Part shown: in pieces, positions 29,346 to 34,900 of the stretch
How positions within the stretch are numbered: position 1 is the stretch's first letter
How the letters are laid out: each line of letters starts with the position of its first letter
Source of the DNA: Candidatus Omnitrophota bacterium
GTDB taxonomy: Bacteria > Omnitrophota > Gorgyraeia > JABMRN01 > RBG-13-46-9
Direction: 5' to 3'
NCBI GenBank assembly: GCA_016782425.1
Contig: JADHYN010000011.1
Location: 1 to 34,900, forward strand
DNA length: 34,900 nucleotides
Program-made: the position numbers and the translations under genes
The notes under the pieces: generated by a model
Seen by the model: only the letters and a program-made list of their open reading frames with translations
What the model was told of the DNA's origin: nothing
The model's database searches: none

Positions 29346-30195
29346 TTTGAAGTGCGGCAAGTTTTCGCTTAACCTTGGCCAAAGAACGCATGTCATGGGC
29401 GTTCTAAATAGAACGCCTGATTCGTTCTCGGACGGAGGGCAGTTTTTGAAAGATGCCTTAGCGCTTAGGCGTATCCAAGATATGGTGCGTGAAGGTGCGG
29501 ATATCATAGACATCGGCGGCGAATCTACAAGGCCCGGCTCTAACGGCGTAAGCCTTTCAGAAGAGCTGGCGCGAACCATACCTATAATAAGGGAGGCTGT
29601 CAAGGAAATCGATATTCCCATATCAATTGATACCTCAAAGCACGAAGTTGCGCTTCGGGCTATCCAGGCAGGCGCTTCGCTTGTAAACGATATCACGGGC
29701 CTTAAGTCCGACCCAAAAATGGCTGAGGTAATAGCCTTCTCCGGGGCGGCGGTTTGCGTAATGCACATGAAGGGCGCGCCGCGCGATATGCAGGATAACC
29801 CTGTATACGAAGATCTCATGGAGGAAATTGTGGACGGGCTTCGAGAATCAGTCGAAATTGCCCGAGCAGCCGGAATATCGCCTGATAAGATTATTGTTGA
29901 TCCGGGCATAGGTTTCGGAAAAACAGTTGAGCATAACCTGGAAATAATCAATAGACTCGAAAGTCTTACGGTACTACAAAAACCTGTACTTATCGGGACC
30001 TCACGAAAATCTTTTATCGGTAATATATTAAATAAAGGCACAGAAGAGCGCATCTTTGGCACGGCCGTAACTTGCGCGTTTGCAATTTCAAACGGCGCAA
30101 GCATAATAAGAGTTCATGATGTAGGAGAGATGGTTGATGTTGCAAGGATGACCGACGGAATAAAAAAGGTAGGGTGCTGCGGTAATGGTTTTTAA
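29311..30195 (+). CDS. folP: Dihydropteroate synthase
   Basis: 'HVMGVLNRTPDSFSDGGQF', 'DIIDIGGESTRPGS', 'ISIDTSKHEVALRAIQAGASLVNDI', 'IVDPGIGFGKTVEHN'. Confidence 0.95.
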   Translation: MPVATKYKNPHNLKCGKFSLNLGQRTHVMGVLNRTPDSFSDGGQFLKDALALRRIQDMVREGADIIDIGGESTRPGSNGVSLSEELARTIPIIREAVKEIDIPISIDTSKHEVALRAIQAGASLVNDITGLKSDPKMAEVIAFSGAAVCVMHMKGAPRDMQDNPVYEDLMEEIVDGLRESVEIARAAGISPDKIIVDPGIGFGKTVEHNLEIINRLESLTVLQKPVLIGTSRKSFIGNILNKGTEERIFGTAVTCAFAISNGASIIRVHDVGEMVDVARMTDGIKKVGCCGNGF

Positions 30196-30994
30196 TTATA
30201 TCGACGCACTAAAATTTATTATCGAGATTGCCATACTATGGTTTGTTTTCTACATGCTTCTTCTTTTCATAAAAGGCACGCGCGCGGTTCAGGTTTTAAA
30301 AGGAATTATTATACTGGTCGTAATATTCTTGATTTCAAAGGAGCTTCAGCTTGAGACAATAAACTGGATCCTGGGTAAACTTTTCACGATTTCAGTTATC
30401 GCCTTTGTTATTATTTTTCAGCCTGAGCTGAGGAGGGGGTTGGCTCGAATAGGGCAGTTCGGCATGTTTTCGAGACAACAGGAAACGCTAGACGAAATCG
30501 CAAAAGCAGCCCTTGCTTTGTCCAAGAAAAAGATAGGCGCCCTTATCGCAATCGAAAGAGAGATTGGCCTTCGCCCGTATATCGAAAGCGGGATTAGAAT
30601 GGATAGCATTGTCTCAAGCGAAGTTTTGAATACTATCTTCACGCCCAACACGCCCCTGCATGACGGCGGCGTCGTGGTGCAGGGCTCAATTATAGCATCT
30701 GCCGGATGCCTTTTTCCCTTAACGCAAAATCCGCATGTAAGCAGTTCCGTAGGAACAAGGCACAGGGCAGCAATGGGCCTTAGCGAGGAAACGGATGCTG
30801 TTGTTGTGGTTGCAAGCGAGGAGACAGGAGACATATCCATCTCGGTAGGCGGGAGGCTAACGCGGCACCTCGACGAAAAAGAATTCGGCCGCGTGCTAAG
30901 CAATATTTTCCGGCCGAAGAAATCCAGAAAGTCCATATTTGACTTTTGGAATAAAATTGTTTCCCGAATGGTCAGCAGTACCAAGGGTGAATAA
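30185..30994 (+). CDS. cdaA: Diadenylate cyclase, CdaA type (c-di-AMP synthase)
   Basis: Three N-terminal TM segments; 'FQPELRRGLARIGQ', 'TPLHDGGVVVQG', 'VGTRHRAAMGLSEETDAVVVVASEETGDISI'. Confidence 0.95.
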   Translation: MVFNYIDALKFIIEIAILWFVFYMLLLFIKGTRAVQVLKGIIILVVIFLISKELQLETINWILGKLFTISVIAFVIIFQPELRRGLARIGQFGMFSRQQETLDEIAKAALALSKKKIGALIAIEREIGLRPYIESGIRMDSIVSSEVLNTIFTPNTPLHDGGVVVQGSIIASAGCLFPLTQNPHVSSSVGTRHRAAMGLSEETDAVVVVASEETGDISISVGGRLTRHLDEKEFGRVLSNIFRPKKSRKSIFDFWNKIVSRMVSSTKGE

Positions 30995-30996
30995 AA

Positions 30997-31437
30997 GTGA
31001 AAAAGATTTTATCGAATAACATAGGCCTTAAATTGCTGGCGCTTGGCATGGCGTTTGTAACATGGCTTTATGTCGGTGAGGTAACTAAAGAGGATTCAAA
31101 GGAAACGGTCCTGCGAAAGCTCCTCTCGCCGGTTTCTTATATCTCGAAGAAATTAATTATAAAGCCGGTTTTTGAAGGAGAAGTGCCCCCCGGGTATAAA
31201 ATCCTAAAAAGTGAAATGAGGATTACGCCTGATTCGATTGTGGTTTTGGGCCCTTCGCGTATATTTTTAAATAAGGATTTCATATATACAAAACCTATCG
31301 ATTTAAAAGAATATACACAAACAAAGACAACCGAGGTTGGCCTGGAAAGCATTTCCCGCGCGATAAAGCCCCCGAAAGCCAAAGTGCAAGTTTATTTGCC
31401 GGTTGAAAAGTTAGCAGAAGGAAAGACACGCGATTAG
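30997..31437 (+). CDS. Short YbbR-domain (CdaR-like) membrane-anchored protein
   Basis: 'NNIGLKLLALGMAFVTWLYVG' N-terminal anchor, YbbR-like 'PDSIVVLGPSRIFLNKDFIYTKPIDL'; directly downstream of cdaA. Confidence 0.8.
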   Translation: MKKILSNNIGLKLLALGMAFVTWLYVGEVTKEDSKETVLRKLLSPVSYISKKLIIKPVFEGEVPPGYKILKSEMRITPDSIVVLGPSRIFLNKDFIYTKPIDLKEYTQTKTTEVGLESISRAIKPPKAKVQVYLPVEKLAEGKTRD

Positions 31438-31442
31438 CCGCT

Positions 31443-32156
31443 ATGCCGGAGTTGGGCGTCAACATAGACCACGTTGCAACGATAAGGGAGGCAAGGAAAA
31501 TTGATTACCCAAACCCCGTTGAAGCGGCGCTTCTTTGTCAACGCTCCGGGGCAGATTCCATCGTCTGTCATTTACGGGAGGACCGTCGACATATTCAAGA
31601 CAGAGATTTACGCGAGCTCAAAAAGGCGATTAAGGTTAAGCTGAACCTTGAGATGGCAATGTCGGAAGAAATAGTAAATATCGCGCTCCGGGTAAAGCCG
31701 GACCAGATAACCCTCGTGCCGGAGAAACGACGGGAGCTTACCACGGAGGGCGGGCTTGACGTCCTCGCCCGCGCGAAGAGGATAAAATCCGTTTTAAAAA
31801 AAATGAAGAAACGCAATATAAAAGTAAGCCTTTTTATCGACCCGGACAAAAGGCAGATTAAAGCGGCCATGGAATCCGGCGTAGGAATGATAGAGCTGCA
31901 TACCGGTTGCTACGCTAACGCAAGAAACAAAAAAGAAAAGAAGAGAGAATTCGAGCTTTTAAGGGCGAGCGCGGAGTTTGCCAAACGCATAGGCCTTAGT
32001 GTTTTTGCCGGCCACGGCCTCAATTATAAAAATACTGCGCCGCTTCGAAAAATTAAAGAAATCGAAGAATATAATATCGGGCATTCGATTATAGCGCGCT
32101 CGGTCTTTGTAGGGCTCGGCAAGGCCGTTAAAGAAATGAAGGCATTGGTAACATGA
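31443..32156 (+). CDS. pdxJ: Pyridoxine 5'-phosphate synthase
   Basis: 'LGVNIDHVATIREAR', 'CHLREDRRHIQDRD', 'LNLEMAMSEEIV', 'ITLVPEKRRELTTEGGLDV', 'GHGLNYKN'. Confidence 0.97.
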   Translation: MPELGVNIDHVATIREARKIDYPNPVEAALLCQRSGADSIVCHLREDRRHIQDRDLRELKKAIKVKLNLEMAMSEEIVNIALRVKPDQITLVPEKRRELTTEGGLDVLARAKRIKSVLKKMKKRNIKVSLFIDPDKRQIKAAMESGVGMIELHTGCYANARNKKEKKREFELLRASAEFAKRIGLSVFAGHGLNYKNTAPLRKIKEIEEYNIGHSIIARSVFVGLGKAVKEMKALVT

Positions 32157-32536
32157 TTGTAGGGACCGGAATCGACATAGTAGAGATAGGCCGTTTCAGG
32201 AAAGCGAAAAAGAAGTGGGGTAAAAATTTTCTGAATAGAATATTTACAGAAAACGAAATCGCCTATTCCAAAAAAAGAAGATTTCAGGAACAGCATCTTG
32301 CCGCCAGGTTCGCTGCCAAAGAAGCGGTGCTTAAGGCCTTTGGGAATAAAATTTCCAGCGTCCACAACTGGCAGGATATTGAAATCTTAAATGATAAAAC
32401 CGGCAAGCCGCATGTTCGTTTTCATAAAAGCGCAAAAAAATTAAAGAAAAAAGAAAAAATTGACGATGTTGTCCTCAGCATGTCGCATTGCAAGGGGCAT
32501 GCCGTGGCGAACGCGATTTTATTGCGAGGTAAATAA
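32153..32536 (+). CDS. acpS: Holo-[acyl-carrier-protein] synthase
   Basis: 'GTGIDIVEIGRFRKA', 'AARFAAKEAVLKAFG', 'LSMSHCKGHAVANAIL'. Confidence 0.94.
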   Translation: MIVGTGIDIVEIGRFRKAKKKWGKNFLNRIFTENEIAYSKKRRFQEQHLAARFAAKEAVLKAFGNKISSVHNWQDIEILNDKTGKPHVRFHKSAKKLKKKEKIDDVVLSMSHCKGHAVANAILLRGK

Positions 32537-33393
32537 TGGTAAAAAAACATATTTCAAAAATACCGCCCAGGAAGCAAGACACGCACAAGGGTGATTTTGG
32601 ACACGTGTTAGTCTTGGCCGGCTCCGAGGGGCTGACGGGTGCCGCATACCTTGCGAGCCAGGCAGCGCTTTTGGCGGGAAGCGGCCTTGTAACCTGCGGT
32701 GTCCCGAAAAGCTTAAATGACATAATGGAAGTCAAGCTAACAGAAGTCATGACGCTTCCTTTGCCGGAGACGTCCCAGAGGTCATTCGCTTTGGCGGCAG
32801 AAAAAAATATTTTAGATTTTGCCAAAAAAATTAACGTTGCCGCAATAGGTCCGGGTATTTCAAGGCACAGGGAAACGCAGGAACTAGTTTGCTCGCTGCT
32901 CGAAAAGTTAAAGGCGCCGATAGTTCTTGACGCCGATGGTATAATCGCTATAGCTGGCCATTCCGGTATTTTAAAAACGCGAAAGGCGTCTACGATATTA
33001 ACGCCGCATCCGGGGGAGATGTCGCATCTTACCGGAAAAGATATTAGCGCAATTCAGGGAAACCGCGAAAAAACTGCGTCAGGTTTTGCAAAAAAGCATA
33101 AAGTGATTCTTGTTTTAAAAGGGCACAGGACCGTTGTAGCGAATCCCGAGGGCGAAGTTTACGTTAACATGACCGGAAACTCCGGCATGAGTTCAGCCGG
33201 CGTCGGTGATGTGCTTACGGGCATGATCGCGAGCTTTGTCGGCCAGGGGATAAATCCCTATAGCGCCGCCGTAATCGGTGTGTACTTGCACGGCCTAGCC
33301 GGCGACCTTGCTGCGAAAGAGAAGGGCCAGTTTAGTCTCACAGCAAGCGATCTTTTAAATAAATTACCGCAAACAATAAAGGATGTTCTTTAG
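32536..33393 (+). CDS. nnrD: ADP-dependent NAD(P)H-hydrate dehydratase
   Basis: 'HKGDFGHVLVLAGSEGLTGAAYLASQAALLAGSGLVT', 'LTPHPGEMSHLTG', 'GNSGMSSAGVGDVLTGMIA'. Confidence 0.92.
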   Translation: MVKKHISKIPPRKQDTHKGDFGHVLVLAGSEGLTGAAYLASQAALLAGSGLVTCGVPKSLNDIMEVKLTEVMTLPLPETSQRSFALAAEKNILDFAKKINVAAIGPGISRHRETQELVCSLLEKLKAPIVLDADGIIAIAGHSGILKTRKASTILTPHPGEMSHLTGKDISAIQGNREKTASGFAKKHKVILVLKGHRTVVANPEGEVYVNMTGNSGMSSAGVGDVLTGMIASFVGQGINPYSAAVIGVYLHGLAGDLAAKEKGQFSLTASDLLNKLPQTIKDVL

Positions 33394-33466
33394 GCCGAGG
33401 TAGCTCAGTTGGTAGAGCAGGGGTTTTGTAAACCTCAGGTCGCTGGTTCGACTCCAGTCCTCGGCT
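33394..33466 (+). tRNA. tRNA-Thr(UGU); CCA not encoded
   Basis: Acceptor GCCGAGG/CCTCGGC, anticodon arm GGGGT-TTTGTAA-ACCTC, T-arm GCTGG-TTCGACT-CCAGT. Confidence 0.95.
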
Positions 33467-33479
33467 CTGATACAATTTT

Positions 33480-33562
33480 GGGGAGATGGCGGAGTAGTCA
33501 AACGCACCAGACTGTAAATCTGGCGGCTTCGGCCTACGAAGGTGCGAATCCTTCTCTCCCCA
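33480..33562 (+). tRNA. tRNA-Tyr(GUA), long variable arm
   Basis: Acceptor GGGGAGA/TCTCCCC, anticodon arm CAGACTGTAAATCTG, variable arm GGCTTCGGCC, T-arm GAAGG-TGCGAAT-CCTTC. Confidence 0.95.
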
Positions 33563-33567
33563 CTTTT

Positions 33568-33663
33568 CCGAAGGACCTTTGGTCCGCTGAGGGATCACTT
33601 CCGAAGGACCTTTCTTTTCCATCGCCGAAGGACCTTTCCGAAGGACCTTTTCGAAGTACCTTT
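33568..33663 (+). repeat. Imperfect repeats of CCGAAGGACCTTT between tRNA-Tyr and tRNA-Gly
   Basis: Exact copies at 33568-33580, 33601-33613, 33625-33637, 33638-33650; degenerate TCGAAGTACCTTT at 33651-33663. Confidence 0.9.
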
Positions 33664-33666
33664 TCC

Positions 33667-33740
33667 GCGGGAGTAGTTCAATGGTAGAACGGTAGCCTTC
33701 CAAGCTACACACGACGGTTCGATTCCGTTCTCCCGCTCCA
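33667..33740 (+). tRNA. tRNA-Gly(UCC); CCA encoded
   Basis: Acceptor GCGGGAG/CTCCCGC, anticodon arm GTAGC-CTTCCAA-GCTAC, 3' TCCA. Confidence 0.95.
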
Positions 33741-33792
33741 ATTCGAACTCGTTTTGCCCACCATTTTCGACTTATAAAAAAATCGCATGAAC

Positions 33793-33899
33793 TGACGAAG
33801 TGAGAGAGGGGCTCCTTCTATTTTTTCGAGTGATATTGATACAGCCTCGGCATAAAGCCTCTGTTATCGCCAAGCCTCACGCAATACCCTCTCATTCCG
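33793..33899. repeat. Hairpin-forming repeat within the tRNA-operon insertion
   Basis: TGAGAGAGGG (33801-33810) pairs with CCCTCTCA (33887-33894); right end GCCAAGCCTCACGCAATACCCTCTCATTCCG matches the repeat family. Confidence 0.6.
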
Positions 33900-33969
33900 T
33901 AGGTTTTCATCCCATTTTTGGCCCGTTTTCGGACCTCAAAAAAAAAGTTGAAAAAAGTTAAAAAAACTC

Positions 33970-33997
33970 TTGACAAATACTTTCGATATGGTATATT
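33970..33997 (+). promoter_or_regulatory. Candidate promoter for the inserted HTH/LAGLIDADG-like ORF
   Basis: TTGACA-16 nt-TATATT, about 50 nt upstream of the ATG at 34049. Confidence 0.5.
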
Positions 33998-34048
33998 TAG
34001 ACCTTTGTCAGCCCAACGTCCGAGCTTCGCCTACAGAAAGGCATAAAG

Positions 34049-34720
34049 ATGCAAGTTTGCGAGATTATAACGAGTTACAAAAAAGGAAATTCCGTTAAAG
34101 AAATAGCGGCAAAGGCCGGCCTATCGACGAGAATTATACGGGGAATATTATCAAAAAATAATATAACATTTAGAACTCATAAAGAAGCTGCTTATATCAA
34201 AAATAATAGATTTGGCGACCCATTTGACATACTAACAAACCTCACCCCTGAAGAGGAACATTTGAAGGCAATGGCACTCGGCCTTTACCTTACCGAAGGA
34301 AATACAAAAAACAAAAATTCAATCCGTTTTTCAAATTCAAACCCTGCGCTTGTGAAAATTTTTGTTAAATTTTTAAAAGTAGTATGCGGCGTTGAAAACG
34401 ACAAGATAAAAATGTCTTTATTTGTATACCCCGATGCTCCCAAGAGAAAAGCAAAAGATTACTGGACAAGTTTCCTAGGCCTCCCCGCAACACAATTCAC
34501 GAAAACAACCGTTTTAAAAAATCGAAATCACCATAGTTCAAAAAAACATTCCGAATTCGGAACCATCACGATAAACGTACACAACACAAAGTTGTTAGAC
34601 ATTATAAAGGAATGGGCCAGGGAATATGCCCATGTAGCTCAGCTGGTAGAGCACATCCATGGTAAGGATGGGGTCGCCGGTTCGATTCCGGCCGTGGGCT
34701 CTGCTATTACCGGGAAATAA
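34049..34720 (+). CDS. Putative HTH protein with LAGLIDADG-endonuclease-like region; reading frame runs through the downstream tRNA-Thr
   Basis: N-terminal HTH 'GNSVKEIAAKAGLSTRIIRGILSKNNI'; 'LKAMALGLYLTEGNTKNKNSIRFSNSNPALVKIFVKFLK'; last ~30 codons are the tRNA gene read in frame. Confidence 0.6.
   Translation: MQVCEIITSYKKGNSVKEIAAKAGLSTRIIRGILSKNNITFRTHKEAAYIKNNRFGDPFDILTNLTPEEEHLKAMALGLYLTEGNTKNKNSIRFSNSNPALVKIFVKFLKVVCGVENDKIKMSLFVYPDAPKRKAKDYWTSFLGLPATQFTKTTVLKNRNHHSSKKHSEFGTITINVHNTKLLDIIKEWAREYAHVAQLVEHIHGKDGVAGSIPAVGSAITGK
34628..34700 (+). tRNA. tRNA-Thr(GGU); CCA not encoded
   Basis: Acceptor GCCCATG/CGTGGGC, anticodon arm CATCC-ATGGTAA-GGATG, T-arm GCCGG-TTCGATT-CCGGC. Confidence 0.95.
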
Positions 34721-34768
34721 ACCTTTTATTAACAAAAGCCTGCCGCGGTGGCGGGTAGGGAGGGAAAA

Positions 34769-34900
34769 ATGGCTAAGGCAAAATTTGAGCGCACAAAGCC
34801 ACATATAAACGTAGGGACAATAGGACACATTGACCACGGTAAGACCTGTCTTACCAGCGCAATAACAAACGTCCTGGCAAGAGAAGGTAAAGCCGAAGCA
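34769..34900 (+). CDS. tuf: Elongation factor Tu, 5' part, truncated by the window end
   Basis: ATG at 34769: [44 protein letters not shown]. Confidence 0.95.
   Translation, partial: MAKAKFERTKPHINVGTIGHIDHGKTCLTSAITNVLAREGKAEA

Noticed and set aside
33568-33663. CCGAAGGACCTTT array as a CRISPR
   Set aside because: Repeats are 13 nt with irregular or no spacers and no cas genes nearby.
33409-33687. ORF of 92 aa reading through tRNA-Thr, tRNA-Tyr and the spacer repeats
   Set aside because: Overlaps clear tRNA genes; peptide is tRNA and repeat sequence in translation.
33338-33712. Minus-strand 124-aa ORF
   Set aside because: Antisense to nnrD, three tRNAs and the repeat array; no recognisable domain.

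Overview
The window is mostly a dense, almost entirely plus-strand block of bacterial housekeeping genes. The low-to-moderate GC content and gene content suggest a Gram-negative candidate-phylum lineage, possibly Omnitrophota, but this is a weak inference. Gene order, left to right: PpiC/SurA-type foldases, pdxA, rsmA, gatCAB, an S41 protease, tsaD, a small bactofilin/HTH/PDZ/HAMP cluster, polA, coaE, rho-rpmE-prfA-prmC-murA, rpsP-trmD-rplS-rnhB, fhs, apbE, a minus-strand IS110/IS1111-family transposase, a tRNA with CAU anticodon beside tilS, ftsH-folP-cdaA-ybbR-pdxJ-acpS-nnrD, then tRNA-Thr(UGU), tRNA-Tyr(GUA), tRNA-Gly(UCC), an inserted HTH/LAGLIDADG-like ORF, tRNA-Thr(GGU) and the start of tuf. 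The observations most worth a second look are: (1) an insertion carrying a putative HTH/LAGLIDADG-like gene inside an E. coli-like thrU-tyrU-glyT-thrT-tufB operon, with its ORF running through the last tRNA; (2) an IS110-type element with long inverted flanks, a second partial copy at the window start, and a clustered-difference block in its 3' noncoding region that could be a bridge/seekRNA guide; (3) a bactofilin-HTH fusion next to an HTH-transmembrane protein, a possible cytoskeleton/DNA/membrane module; (4) a nested long hairpin and a dispersed repeat family around the mobile elements. All calls come from reading the sequence; no database search was run.
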